From Hygrophila difformis (taxonomy: Eukaryota > Streptophyta > Magnoliopsida > Lamiales > Acanthaceae), in contig JAOANR010000005.1 in NCBI GenBank assembly GCA_030278955.1, forward strand, positions 2,523,431 through 2,587,430: a DNA stretch of 64,000 nt, in the 5' to 3' direction. Shown here in pieces: positions 32,962 through 43,739 of this stretch. Below the pieces are notes generated by a model. The model did not search any database. It was not told where the DNA came from and saw nothing but the letters and a program-made list of their open reading frames with translations. The translations under genes and the position numbers were made by a program. The first letter of the stretch is position 1; each line of letters starts with the position of its first letter.

Positions 32962-33487
32962 AATGTCAATCTACACAAAACAGTATGTTAGATAATTCAA
33001 AATAGAATGCTAAATAATTCAGAACAAAATGTCATTAAAAAAAATTTTTAAAAAAAAAGAATGGTATATACAACAAGACAGAATGTTGGATGCTCGAGAA
33101 TAGAATATTAAGTAATTTGGAACAGAATGTTAAGTACTTCCTCCGTTCCTTAAAATTTGCCTCGGACCCACATTTCACTCAATCCAATACATATTTTAAA
33201 TCCGTAATAACTTAAATTCTATAAAAGTAAAAATATAAAAAAATTGATATTCCGAATCTATGTGATTAGACGAATCCAACAAGATCCCACTTGACTATAT
33301 TTTATCTTGTACAATTGTGTTAAAAAGTCGAATCAAAGTTACTCAATGAACAGTGACAAAACACCTAACGTGTCAATTATTAAGGAATGGAGGAAGTAGT
33401 TCATAACAGAATATTATACAATTCAAAATTGGATGTTACATACTTGTAGGTAGAATGTTAACTAGTTCAGAACATAATGTTATATAC
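32962..33487. repeat. Minisatellite-like CAGAATGTTA repeat, split by MITEs
   Basis: Decayed units of about 22-27 bases with the core AGAATGTTA or AGAATGCTA, followed by AATTCAGAA-like DNA, recur at 32980-33135 and again at 33399-33487. A Stowaway MITE occupies the middle and a second one begins at the right edge. Confidence 0.65.
33137..33396. mobile_element. Stowaway-type MITE (260 bp)
   Basis: Terminal inverted repeats CTTCCTCCGTTCCTTAA and TTAAGGAATGGAGGAAG, flanked by TA at 33135-33136 and 33397-33398. It is the same family, reversed, as 39692-39949. Confidence 0.88.
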
Positions 33488-33741
33488 TTCCTCCGTTTCT
33501 TTTTATTTATCCCATTGGGATTTTGTCTACTGTTCACACACTTTGATTCAAAATTTTATCATAGTTTTACAAGTTAAAATATAGTCAAGTGAGACCTTGT
33601 TAAATTTGTCTCGTTATGTATTTTTTAAATATCGAACTTTTAGAATTTTTATTTTTACCGAACTTGAGTTATTAATGATTTAAAATGTGCATTGGACTGC
33701 GTGTTATGTGGGTCCGTAGCAAATAATAAAAAAAGAGGAAA
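33488..33741. mobile_element. Stowaway-type MITE (decayed)
   Basis: Starts CTTCCTCCGTTTCTTTTTA after TA. The right end, AAAAAAAGAGGAAA, is worn but in place. Related to 45117-45380. Confidence 0.7.
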
Positions 33742-34008
33742 TAATCAATTAATCATGACATGTAAAAAGAAAAAAGTAAAAAAAAAATATATAAAATATA
33801 ATCTTCTGAAATTACATAAAAATCCTTCCCATATCTACACCGTTGATTTTATATGCCCTTCGTGATTGCTATACATCAGAGATGGTTTGGAAGAACCCGG
33901 ACATTTCTCTTCCGTCGAATTTTTGGAGCTTAGAACTCCGTTAGTGGATCCTGTCCATGATTCCCATCAAAGTGGGTGAAAAGGTGGCCATGCAATTCGG
34001 CTTTGCAT

Positions 34009-34523
34009 GAGGACAGAGCTTGCTCAAGAGATCTGGTGCCAAATACTGGACCACAAGAATGGAGAAGTGGCAGAAACTTCCGGAAGGGTGGATCAAGGCA
34101 AATAGCGACGGCCACCATACTAGACTAGCCTGCACTGCTGGTGGGATCCTCCGGGACTCTGAGGGACATTGGCTTGGCGGGGTTCGAGCATCATATCCCA
34201 ACACATGCATAGCTACAGCTGAAGCAAGAGGTATCCTTTTGTGCCTCCAACTAGCATGGGAAAAAGGAGTCTGCAAACTCTTGGTTGGGTCCGATAGTAA
34301 GGAGATCGTTGATCTCATCAACAATAGCAACCCTCCAATTGGCCCTAAAACAAGAATTCTTGCCCAGATCTTCGACATGAAGCAATGGAATTGGGAGATC
34401 AAATTCCAAGTCATCCCTAGGGCGTGCAACAAAGTAGCCGATAGATTTGTCAAGGGTCCTCCTCCTCACTTCAAGTTTGAACATGTTAACAGGCCCCCTG
34501 AGGCTCTTTTAGATCTACTTTGA
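34009..34523 (+). pseudogene. RNase H-like (RVT_3) fragment
   Basis: Open from just after TGA 34008-34010 to TGA at 34521; the first codon used at 34020 is TTG, so it is 5'-truncated rather than a complete gene. Motifs match the plant RNase H-like domain: WIKANSDG (first Asp), AEARGIL (Glu), GSDSKE (Asp) and NKVAD (last Asp). All four acidic positions are present, with Arg where the nearby His often lies. About 500 bp are frame-intact, which is notable beside the broken L1 copies. It could be the 3' end of an L1 ORF2 or a relic of a stand-alone RNase H-like host gene. No poly-A or target duplication was found. Confidence 0.7.
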
Positions 34524-34677
34524 AATGATGTAATTGGCATGTGCTCCGCACAATAATTTTTGGAATAAAATGGCTCCGGCCCTCCATTTCCGCCCAAAAA
34601 TAATTGTGTCAACAGTTCCATTGTAAGTAGATGAATTTAAAATCTTCTTTTGGGGATATGAATTTGTATATTCTTTT

Positions 34678-34849
34678 TTTTTTTTTTTTTTGAGAGCTAT
34701 TAAAGGCCTGGGAAAGGGATTGTTGGAGCTCATGCCACACAAATTACAAAGGGAATAAAAGGGAGGGATAGGGGGCCGGTGGAGATCGAACCTCCAACTT
34801 TCCATTGAAAGTTTAGGGACTTAACCACTTGGACTAAGTCTTCATCCCC
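34678..34849 (-). mobile_element. tRNA-derived SINE, family S
   Basis: A minus-strand SINE of 172 bp. The tRNA-like head includes TTAGTCCAAGTGGTTAAG (box A) and GGTTCGATCTC (box B). The tail is poly-A (plus-strand T run 34678-34691). It is flanked by the 17-bp duplication AATTTGTATATTCTTTT at 34661-34677 and 34850-34866. Confidence 0.92.
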
Positions 34850-34984
34850 AATTTGTATATTCTTTTGAATTGTAATAATATGAATGTTTTAGGGGTAAAA
34901 TTTAATATAAATAATAAATAAAATACCTGTGGGCGAAATATTTTATTTATGGGTAATGGAGAGATTCGTATATATATTATGGAG

Positions 34985-35144
34985 TTTTTTTTTGTTGAAC
35001 AGTCTATACAAGCTAGGAAATAAGTGGTGGGAGTCCATGCCATACAAATTAGAAATGGACAATGAGGAGGGATAGGGGGTTGGGTTGGGAATCGAACCCC
35101 CAACCTATAGGTCGGGAGTCAGGTTATTTGACATACTCATCCCC
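34985..35144 (-). mobile_element. tRNA-derived SINE, family S
   Basis: Same family: T run 34985-34993, CCATACAAATTAGAAA core, GGTTCGATTCCC box B on the minus strand, and CATCCCC end. The flanks TATATTATGGAGT and TATATAATGGAGT form a slightly changed duplication. Confidence 0.85.
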
Positions 35145-35270
35145 TATATAATGGAGTATTGAAATTATGAACGTGGAAACTGTGTATATTTGTTTGTAGA
35201 GAAAAGTGAATGAAAACCGAGAAGAAGTAACTGGAGTTATGAGTTGTAGCTTAAAAGTAGTTGTAGAATT

Positions 35271-35444
35271 TTTTTTATTTTTTTATTTTGCTAAACAGGC
35301 TAGATAAGGGTAGTGGAGGCCAATACCACACAAATTACAAAAGGGTAAAAGGGGGGGATAGAGGCCGGGTAGGGAATCGGACCCCAACCTATCGGTTGGG
35401 AGTCGGAGGACTTGACCACTAGGCTAGGGTAAGTCCTCATTCCC
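35271..35444 (-). mobile_element. tRNA-derived SINE, family S
   Basis: T-rich tail from 35271, conserved CCACACAAATTACAAA core, box B-like GGTCCGATTCCC on the minus strand. Flanking AGTTGTA at 35261 and 35451. Confidence 0.82.
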
Positions 35445-36806
35445 AAAAAAAGTTGTATATTTTGATAAAAATTGGAGTTTTTAATTTTATATAAAATATT
35501 TTTTAGAAGTAATTGTCATTTAAAAAAAGTTTTAAAAAGTAATTAAATTGGAAATGAGCTCCATAAGCTTCCAAAAGCTAATGTTAGTAGCTTTTGTTTG
35601 AATAATTTTTATTGAAGCTCCAACCTTTAAAAACAAGTGATTAGAACCAAAATTTTATTTTGGAAGAGTTACTTTAAAAATTTAAATCTCCTAAAAACTC
35701 TAAAAGGATCAAAAACACAAATCCTAAGCCTTCATTCATAGAATATGTTCTGCACGTAGAGTTGTAACTGTAGACTGTAGCTGCGAACTACAGCTATAGG
35801 GAGCTGTAGTTTTTTTTTTTTTTCCCCTTACATTTGTTTGTTAAATTTGTGGTGCATGTACTCATCTTAAAGCTATTCTTTATACATAAATAAATAAAAA
35901 TATTTACAATGAAAAAAAAATATTTATTTATAATGAATGACGGTATAATTAGAGTTTGGGCCGGATTACACTAAATTGAGTTAAAGTGGGCAGGAATAAA
36001 TACTACTTCACATACTAGTCCAGCCCAAATTAATACTTAAGGGACTGGGCTTGGTTCATGTCATCAATTTCGCCAATTGTCTTCAATTTATGCCAACTCA
36101 TTGTATCTTTTACATTTATTTTTATAAATTTGTAAACAAATTATATATTAAAAAGATCATAAATTTGTTTCTCTTTTTCTATTGTTTTGATGTTTGTTCT
36201 CTAACTTCTGCATTCTATTAAAATAAATAAATAAATACATAAATAAACCATCATAATTTTTGTCCTCTGCACAAGACGAAGTGTATACTTGATCTGTGTT
36301 TTATACATGGAGAAACTGCTTAAATATTCACTACTTTGAATTATATAAAAATAAATGAAACATTTAATTCTTTCCCCCAAAAAAAAATGAAACTAAGAAA
36401 ACACTATTCAATCCAGAGTTTTATGAATTTTAAAAAGTTGCTGGATTTAGAAAGTCCATAGACTTACGTAGAGTTGATTGATTTTGTGTAGACTCCATGT
36501 AGAGTTGGGCTAGAGTTTGACTAACTTTTAGAAATCTTAGATTGTTTAGAGAGATTTTGTTTAGTTATATTTTTTTAAGAGAATCCATTAAAATGTATAA
36601 AAATTTAAAATCCATGGACTATTGAATACCTCAAAATTTTTAAAGACTTATTAAAATCTGTATTGAATACACCTAGATTTTGAAAGACATTTAAAAATCT
36701 AAATTGAATACACCCCAACTTTAAAAGTTCAGAAAAAATCCTGCAGACTCTTGATTGAATACACCATCCTTAATATTATTTAAACTTTTTTCGACACTTG
36801 ATTATG
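35445..36806. other. AT-rich intergenic DNA, no gene seen
   Basis: No supported ORF. It contains AGCTGTAG-type inverted words at 35755-35830, similar to a MITE family at 53702-53877, and a decayed repeat of GAATACACC near 36620-36770. Confidence 0.6.
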
Positions 36807-37425
36807 CTCGCCCTCCGTCCCAGTATAGTAGTTCTCATGTATGATTTTTTGGCATTATTCATTATTCAACTTTGACTTAATTTTATTACACGTATATATT
36901 TGAAAAATAGTCAAGTTCGGTCATGTTATATTTATCTAATTATATAGTTTTAAAATATATATTTACATAATTTTTATTTGGACATATTTTGAAATATTAG
37001 TTGTTAAAGAAGTACATTAGATTGCATGTCTGCGTCAAACAAAACATCTTTTTTTTTTTATGGCTAGATAGCCTACAAAGAGGCTAGGAAAAGTAACAAG
37101 TAGAAAACGAAAACAAAAGGCAAGAATTAACGGGCCCGGGCAAACCACGTGCCGGAGGCATCAGCGGCAAGAAGCGGTGAAAGAGAATTTGGGGGGAAAG
37201 CCCAGGTCATGTAGAAATGTTCCTCAACAGCTCCAATCTTGGCCAAAGCGGCAACAGCATTACCTTCTCTCAAGATGTGTTGGAACCTACACACATGGAA
37301 ATGGCTTCGGAGTTCATCAATTCTGACAAGATATGGGGCAAGCAGGTGAGAGGGGCTCCATTTTGATCGAACAAGTCTGATGGCATCAAGTCTGATCGAA
37401 CAAAACATCTTTATTGGGACAGAGA
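36807..37425. mobile_element. Stowaway-like MITE split by an L1 tail
   Basis: The left end CCCTCCGTCCCAGTATAG and the right end TTATTGGGACAGAG are inverted. The interior follows the GTCAAGT...GTCTTGTT pattern of the local MITEs. A truncated L1 with its own 14-bp duplication interrupts it at 37052-37398. Confidence 0.7.
37052..37398 (-). mobile_element. 5'-truncated L1 tail with target duplication
   Basis: A minus-strand L1 3' end: the last part of RNase H (HILREGNAVAALAKIG, then FPPNSL and LLAADASGTW) plus 3' UTR and poly-A (T run to 37059). It is flanked by AACAAAACATCTTT at 37038-37051 and 37399-37412. The coding part (from about 37390 to 37127) is closely related to the large L1 of this window and is frame-intact, so it inserted fairly recently. 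Confidence 0.92.
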
Positions 37426-37842
37426 AATATATTTTAATAATTTTATTTTTGGTATTATAATATTAATAAATTTTTATCGTTATTTATACATAATACTTTG
37501 GCTCTCACAATGGTGTTCAAGATGACTGATCTCACTTTATAGATGTCAAAATAATTTGACTGTTGGTATTTTCATTTTATTTTTTAAGTTATAATTTTGA
37601 AAAATAATAATGTTTGAGTATTAAATGAATAAAAAATGATGGAATACTATGAGTCTGTTTTGTACGCAGCTTTGAAAAGCTTTAGATTTTATATCAAACA
37701 ATAAGTCCCGTTCTTTATACTAGTTTTTAAAGGTTTTAGCTGTGAATTGCAACTCCGAAAAGTTATACAATCAGAAGCTACCCCGAGTAGCTTTCGAAAG
37801 CTATTTTCCAGTTTAATTTCTCTAGCTGATTATACATTTTTT
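37426..37842. other. AT-rich DNA, possible MITE remnant
   Basis: No gene. GTCTGTTTTGTACGCAGCTTTG at 37652 and AGTAGCTTTCGAAAGCT near 37785 recall the termini of the MITE in the kinase pseudogene (53702-53877), but no clean end pair was found. Confidence 0.45.
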
Positions 37843-38003
37843 GTTGAACAGAATATGGATAGGGGGCCGAGTGGGGAATCGAACCCCAATGTTATAAATC
37901 AGGGGATTTGACTATTAGGCCAAGTCATCATCCCATGTTTTTTTTACTCAACAGCTTATACAAGTTAGGAAATGGTGGTGAAAGTCATACCACTCATTTG
38001 CAT
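37843..38003 (-). mobile_element. Two fused SINE-S fragments
   Basis: 37843-37935 carries the tail-side TTTTTTGTTGAACAG and box B GGTTCGATTCCC (minus strand) but lacks the middle. 37937-38003 is the tail part of a second copy (TTTTTTTTACTCAACAGCTTATACAAG). Both are degenerate. Confidence 0.7.
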
Positions 38004-38092
38004 TTATGTATAGTCTAAATGTAAATTAATTTCTTTAATTATAAATATAAATGGACTAATTGGTAAAAAGAACAAGGGATGGAATATTGTAG

Positions 38093-38263
38093 TTTTTTTG
38101 GAGGAGCCATTAAAGGTCTGGGAAATGGGTGGTGAGAGCCCATGCCAGACAAATTACAAAGGGAACAAAGGGGATGGATAGGGGGCCGGGTGGGGATTCG
38201 AACCCCCAAACTATAAGTAGTGAGTCGGGAGACTTGACCACTAGGATAAGTCCCCAACCCCGA
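38093..38263 (-). mobile_element. tRNA-derived SINE, family S
   Basis: 171 bp with intact box B (GGTTCGAATCCCC on the minus strand), CCAGACAAATTACAAA core and poly-A. Flanked by ATGGAATATTGTAG at 38079-38092 and 38264-38277. Confidence 0.92.
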
Positions 38264-38277
38264 ATGGAATATTGTAG

Positions 38278-38357
38278 TTTTTTTTGTGAAGCCGAAGTCA
38301 AAAAAAAAAGGAGAAAAAACAAACGAAAAAAAATTCAAGCAAACAACGAAAAAAAGA
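38278..38357 (-). mobile_element. Short second retroposed piece at the same target
   Basis: A third copy of ATGGAATATTGTAG (about 38358-38371) follows an A-rich 80-base piece that begins with eight T. This is what a second, very short retroposition into the same site would leave. Confidence 0.6.
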
Positions 38358-38443
38358 ATGGAATATTGTAGTTGATTATATATTCACATATTTATATAGT
38401 ACTAAATGATTTAATTTATTCTCTTTAATTATAAATATAATTT

Positions 38444-38600
38444 TTTCATTCAACAGTTTATATAGACTACGAAAGCAGTAATGGGAGCTCATACTAGTAT
38501 ATTACACAAATTACAAAGAAAAAAAAAAGATAGGTTGTCGGATGGAAAATTACAAAAGATTGAAGGTCAGGGACTTACACCTGACCAAGTCCCATACCCA
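38444..38600 (-). mobile_element. Degenerate SINE-S copy
   Basis: The tail TTTTTTCATTCAACAG, the core CACAAATTACAAAG and the tRNA-like end TTGGTCAGGTGTAAGTC (minus strand) are recognisable. Box B is destroyed. Confidence 0.65.
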
Positions 38601-38625
38601 ATACAAATTTAATTTCTATCTTCTT

Positions 38626-38789
38626 TTTCGGATAATATCCGGGTATCCCTGAGTTAAATTGGACTTAAGACTAATCCCTTGAGGATCTTCATGAGCAATG
38701 AATGGCAGCTCTCTTAAAGCAGTTTTTTGCATACACAAGGCTCGAATCCAAAACCTTACTTAAGCGACTAGAGCTGCAATTGGTAATTC
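38626..38789 (-). mobile_element. Au-like SINE, second SINE family
   Basis: Minus strand: GGATTCGAGCC box B, GTGTATGCAAAAAACTGC, then GGGATTAGTC and GGGATACCCGG near the tail, a pattern I associate with Au-type plant SINEs. The 15-bp duplication AATTTCTATCTTCTT is at 38611-38625 and 38790-38804. Same family as 50038-50192. Confidence 0.88.
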
Positions 38790-38804
38790 AATTTCTATCT
38801 TCTT

Positions 38805-39274
38805 AAATGCACAAAGTTTTATTTCAATTAGATTTATCTATTGTTTTCCAATGTAACAGTAATTACATTTGACATTCCATGTGGGAATGAACTCCACATT
38901 ATTGACAGCTGTAGGGGGTGTAGCATCAGCCATCAAGAATGGATTTAAACCAAGATGGAATATTACTTCTATTATAGTTAGATATGAATTGCAAGAAGGA
39001 TGTAAAGATCCCATCTACTACAAGAATCAAGAATCAAGAATCCATACATGTTTGTATAAAGCTACCACACTACAAAGTACTATTCTTTTGCAAAACAACG
39101 ACATTTAAATACTACATGCATAAAAGTTAAAAACTTAAAATTGAAATAAAATAAGAAATAAAAAAAGTGAGGGAAAAAAATCAAATACTAAAAAGGTAGA
39201 AGGAATAGGAATTATGCTAAAAGAGAGGCAACACACAAAAAGCATTGAAAAAGACATGCATTCGTCACACTTTT
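38805..39274. other. Intergenic DNA, no gene supported
   Basis: A plus-strand ORF of 79 codons (38869-39108) is open but has no recognisable motif and sits in unremarkable AT-rich DNA. I do not call it. Confidence 0.5.
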
Positions 39275-39449
39275 TTTTTTATAAAAAAAAACATTGATAC
39301 TCATGTGTTGAAAAAGATATGTGAGAGATCAAGCCACACAAATTACAAATGGGATAAAGGGAAGAGATAGGTGATCGGGTGGGAATTGAAACCCCACCAT
39401 AAAATTAGAAATCATGGGATATAACCACTTAACCAAGTCACAATCTCCT
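39275..39449 (-). mobile_element. tRNA-derived SINE, family S
   Basis: CCACACAAATTACAAATGG core, AACCACTTAACCAAG (complement of box A) and a worn box B. Flanked by CATTCGTCACACTTTT at 39259-39274 and CATTCATCACCCTTTT at 39450-39465. Confidence 0.85.
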
Positions 39450-39691
39450 CATTCATCACCCTTTTGAATACTAGTAAGCACATATTATACTAAAATGATT
39501 GATTGACTCAATGAGTTAGCAACTTAGTACATGTGGTATTTGAGGATTGAGTTAAGCCATTTAAAAGTTGGAAGGTAATATATTTAATATTTTTATTACT
39601 GTATACATATATATGTGTATAAATTTATCTAATTTGATGGAGTGTCAACCTGGTAATGACAGATCACTAGATCACTTACCCATATTATATA

Positions 39692-39949
39692 CTTCCCCGG
39701 TACTTTATAATTGACACGTTGAAGGTTTTGTCACTGTTCATTAAGTAATTTTGATTCGACTTTTTAATATAATTATCTAAGATAAAATATAGTCAAGTAG
39801 GATTTTGTTGGATTCGTCTAATTGCATAGATTATAATATCAAATTTTTATAATTTTTATTTATATACAATTTGAGTTATTGAAAATTAAAAATGTGTATT
39901 GGATTACGTGAAATGTGGATCCGTAGAAAATATTAAGGAACGAAGGTAG
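39692..39949. mobile_element. Stowaway-type MITE (258 bp)
   Basis: CTTCCCCGGTACTTTATAA and ATTAAGGAACGAAGGTAG ends with TA on both sides. It contains ACACGTT...TTTTGTCACTGTTCATT, as in 33137-33396 reversed. Confidence 0.82.
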
Positions 39950-39999
39950 TACATTATTTGGAATCTTTATGTTAACTTTTATTTTTCCAAGAAAAAACA

Positions 40000-41085
40000 T
40001 TTTTTTGAAGAGCCATAAACGACCAGCAAAGGGAAAGCAAAGGATAAAAATGAAAAAAAAAAAAAAAAACACAAACTACAGCAGATCACACTAAAGGAAA
40101 AACAACGAACTAAGCAGGAACCATCAACCAAGGGGAAGATCAAGCCCCAGTGTTGTCCGCCTCAAGTTCCCCAATAATGAAATCTGGGGGAAACGCCAAT
40201 ATCGTAAAGAAATCCTCAGAGGATGCCCCATGTTTGGCAAGTTTGTCTGTCACTCTATTCTCCTCCCGTCTCAAGTGATGAATCCTGCATTCCTCAAGCA
40301 TATTCTTCTTGTCCCTAATCCGTTGGATGATTGGAGCCAAAGGATGGATCCTAGAATCTACTTGAAGGGAGGCAATAACATCCAAGGAATCCGTATAGCA
40401 ACGTACCCATTTAATCTCGTTGAGTAGACTGAAATCAATGCCTACTGCTAGCGCAGCAAGTTCAGCCTGAAGAATGGAGGTGGGATATGTGGATCCCAGG
40501 AAACCACTCCCGCCTCCACGCCATTGTCCCTCACCAATACGCTCCCGCCCACGTGGCAGATAGTCTCACCACCTCCCACGGGATTCCAGTGAATCCAATT
40601 AGGCCTGGCTATCGGTTATGTCTTCTGCCCTTTCCAAGTCAAAAGAGAGGAGGAGAATGTCTCTATGAAGTACCCACTCCGACTATTGAACACCTCTGAA
40701 GAGCCGGACATTTCGTTCCAACCATATGATCCAGATAGTTGCCACCAGACGATGACCAAAAGCCCGGATCATAGCAGCAATGAGTTCCCTGATATCCTCC
40801 TTTTCCATCTGATTGCAGTCCATGGGAACTGGTATTATTAGCTTCTTCCACACTGGGTGCACCCAAGGGCAGGCAAATATACAATGACTTCAATCCTCTT
40901 TCGACAATCCACACAGCACACACAAAGGAGATGGAGTAAGATTTCTTTTGTATCGAGTGGAGTTAACCGGTGGGGAGTTAACCACAAGAGAACACCAATT
41001 TTTTCCGGAATACTGGTCTTCCAGAGTCAGCTCCAACCTTCCGATTTTACTTCTCTTTTGGCAATAAATTGATAGGCTGACTTAA
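40000..41085 (-). pseudogene. 5'-truncated L1 ORF2: zf-RVT and RNase H
   Basis: Minus strand. About 41050-40800 encodes the zf-RVT region (LLWL, LCVLCGLSKED, CIFACPWVHPVW). About 40740-40690 has TIWIIWLERNVRLF. 40470-40140 is RNase H (AELAALAVGIDFSL, CYTDSLDVIASL, then ENRVTDKLAKHGAS and FPPDFI). Several frame changes occur between 41000 and 40400. A short poly-A is at 40000-40006 and no target duplication was found. It is a different L1 subfamily from the large copy (ELEADNTGA end instead of LLAADA). Confidence 0.88.
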
Positions 41086-41159
41086 TTGAATATAGTCTCG
41101 TCTTAACCGGTTGGGAACTTTGATATTTTCTTCAAATTTTCTATTTCACATATAATATA

Positions 41160-41372
41160 CTTATTCCGTTTTTTAGTTGTTACACGTCGTAATTTCACGT
41201 AATCCAATATACATTTTTAATGCTTAACATATCAAATTCTATAAAAGTAAAACTTATGAAAAATTGATAGAATAAGTCTATGCGATTAGATGAATCCAAT
41301 AATATCCCACTTGACTATATTTTATCTTATACAGTTGTATTAAAAAGTCGAATAAAAATAACTCAATAAATA
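41160..41372. mobile_element. Partial Stowaway-like MITE
   Basis: Starts TATTCCGTTTTTTAGTTGTTACACG and follows the 33137-33396 family to ACTCAATAAATAGT, where the next MITE begins. Its right end is missing. Confidence 0.6.
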
Positions 41373-41375
41373 GTA

Positions 41376-41654
41376 CTCCCTCCGTCCTAGAGAAGATGTC
41401 ATTTTTGACTTTTTTGGCATTGTTCATTGTTTAATTTTTCTCAATTTTATTGCAAATATATATTTGAAAAAAATAATCGAATTGGGTCTTGTTAGAATCG
41501 TATAATCATGTAGTTTTATAATAGGTTTATATATCTTCTACATAATTTTTTGTTGTACATATTCTGATATATCAACGGTTGAAAATATACATTGAATTGT
41601 GTGGAGGAATTAAACAAGACAGATTAAATGCAACAACTAAAAAAATTGAGGTAG
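41376..41654. mobile_element. Stowaway-type MITE (279 bp)
   Basis: CTCCCTCCGTCCTAG at the left and AAAATTGAGGTAG at the right, with TA on both sides. Confidence 0.75.
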
Positions 41655-41671
41655 TATATGTATATATAATA

Positions 41672-41927
41672 CTACCCCGTTCTCATATAAGTGAACCATT
41701 TGCATAGTAGTAACTATTCATTGGGTAAGTTTGACTAATTTTTTAGACATAATTATAAAAGAAAAAACATAGTCATGTGAGATCTTGTTAGATTCGTCTA
41801 ATCACATAGTTTTAGAATATCAAATTTTTATATTTTTTACTTATATACAATTTGAGTTATAAACATTTAATGTATCTTGGACTGCGTGAAATGCAGGAAT
41901 GATGCATTTATATGAGAAGAGAGGAAG
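41672..41927. mobile_element. Stowaway-type MITE (256 bp)
   Basis: CTACCCCGTTCTCATATAAGTG and TTTATATGAGAAGAGAGGAAG ends, flanked by TA. Same family as the intact copy at 60397-60654. Confidence 0.8.
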
Positions 41928-42349
41928 TATAAACTATACGTATAGTCCTCATCCACCTTCTATTGTATTCAATGAAAACTAATCAATAGTTGAAGCATTC
42001 TTTTTAAAATGACGACAATATAGTTTAATTGAATAATTAAAATATAGTTGTTGTCCCCGGGCCATAGCAACACTATTTTTATAAATAAAAAATGAAATAT
42101 AGACAAGAATTTCATTACTTTTCTCCCGCCATCCCACCAAGAGATTTCTCAATATGATTGGTAGCTGCAAAAGTTTGGCATAACTATATTAATAAAGATT
42201 AATAAAACGGGAAAAAAAAAACAAAGAAAAAAAGGAAAAGGAAAGAAAAGTGAAGACGGAATAGTAGCCAACGAAAGTAGTGAAGAGGGAAAAGAAGATC
42301 CAATTTTTTTAAAAAAAAATATTGACACTCGAGTATCGATAAAGAAATA

Positions 42350-42609
42350 AGTCCTCCGTTTCCGTGAAAGTGCAATATTCACCCAATGCACGCAGTCCAA
42401 TGCATGTTTTAAACCATTAATAACTTAAGTTCGGTATAAGTAAAAAATTTAAAAGTTTGATATTTAAAAACTACATGACGAGATGAATCCAACAAGATCT
42501 CACTTGACTATGTTTTTCCTTGTATAACTATGATAAAAATTTAAGTCAAAGTTAAATAATGAATAGTAACAAAAACTGAAATGGTGCAATATCAAAAGAA
42601 CGGAGGAAG
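42350..42609. mobile_element. Stowaway-type MITE, worn
   Basis: Left TCCTCCGTTTCCGTGAAAGTGC, right TGCAATATCAAAAGAACGGAGGAAG followed by TA. Confidence 0.75.
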
Positions 42610-42611
42610 TA

Positions 42612-42735
42612 TGAGAGTACAAGTCACATAAATTATAAAATGATAAAGTGGAGCGATAGATAACCGGATAAAAATCAAATCCCGACCATAAAATTGGAAC
42701 TAACGGGACTTAACCACTCTAAAAAAGATCCCATA
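42612..42735 (-). mobile_element. Degenerate SINE-S fragment
   Basis: CACATAAATTATAAAATG core and ACTTAACCACT (complement of box A) are recognisable. Another fragment, CATGCTACAAATTGGGTGGTGGGAGCCC, lies at about 42970-43000. Confidence 0.6.
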
Positions 42736-43005
42736 TGATTGCATGATGTATTATAAATCAAAATTACTGCAAAATACAACACCCCTTTAATTATTCATAA
42801 TATAATGTTCTTTTAGAGGTGAATTCATTTCAATTAAAATAGAAAACAAAGTTTATAGGATTTTGAGTAAGAGCCTTCGCCCCTTTATGGCCATGAGAAT
42901 ATATTAAGGCCTCCTTTGATACTTTTTATTAAGGGCTTTTCTTTAATTTTTTATTTTCCTGCATTGTTTATACATGCTACAAATTGGGTGGTGGGAGCCC
43001 ACCCT

Positions 43006-43623
43006 TCATTGAAGATTTTATTTTATTAAACTTTTAAAAAATATGTGAAACGTAGAACCTCTAATAGAGATGGTATCAAATAGGGAAGATTGTGTTCAAA
43101 ACCACAAGATTCATAAAAATATGCATTATAAAATGTGGAGAAGCACAATACAATATGACAAGTTGACAACTCCTTTAATTTCTGGGATATTTTATTTCCA
43201 GAAACAATGTAAATTTTTGTTTGTTTCAAGAGATCATTAAATCGTAAGTAAGAATATAAGTGTGGTCGTGTCTATTACAAATTACTTATAAAAATTATAA
43301 TTCAAATTGCTGATCGAATATTACAAACCTTCTTAAGATCACAAATCAATCCTTCGAAATACTGGTAAAGCTATGTGTAATTCCATTGAAATGACCAAAC
43401 TGTTAAATTAGAATTTATTTGAATTAAAATATTTATCATATGTAATGTGTCGTCTTACGCATAAAATTTCCCTTGATGTCACACACTCGCACCATACAAT
43501 GATATCATTGGACTATAGTTTAAACTTTATAAAGGATAATTTTTCTTTTACTATTCGTTATTTAATATATAAATTTACATGACACTTGTATAGTCTATTC
43601 ATTAAGATAAGGACATAGTCACG
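43006..43623. other. Intergenic DNA, nothing recognised
   Basis: AT-rich, no ORF with a motif, no repeat ends found. Confidence 0.6.
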
Positions 43624-43641
43624 TCCTCCTCCTCCTCCTCC

Positions 43642-43715
<74 letters not shown>

Positions 43716-43716
43716 G
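43624..43716. repeat. Compound (CCT)n(TTA)n microsatellite
   Basis: (CCT) repeated about six times, then (TTA) about 25 times without interruption from 43642. The predicted poly-Asn ORF on the minus strand is a product of this repeat. Confidence 0.97.
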
Positions 43717-43739
43717 AGGTAGTGTCGTAATAATAATTT

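Noticed and set aside
38869..39108. 79-codon plus-strand ORF
   Set aside because: No motif, no promoter context and ordinary AT-rich surroundings; not distinguishable from chance.
43624..43716. CRISPR-like or array-like regular repeats
   Set aside because: Simple microsatellite. No repeat-spacer array exists anywhere in the window, and the organism is a plant.
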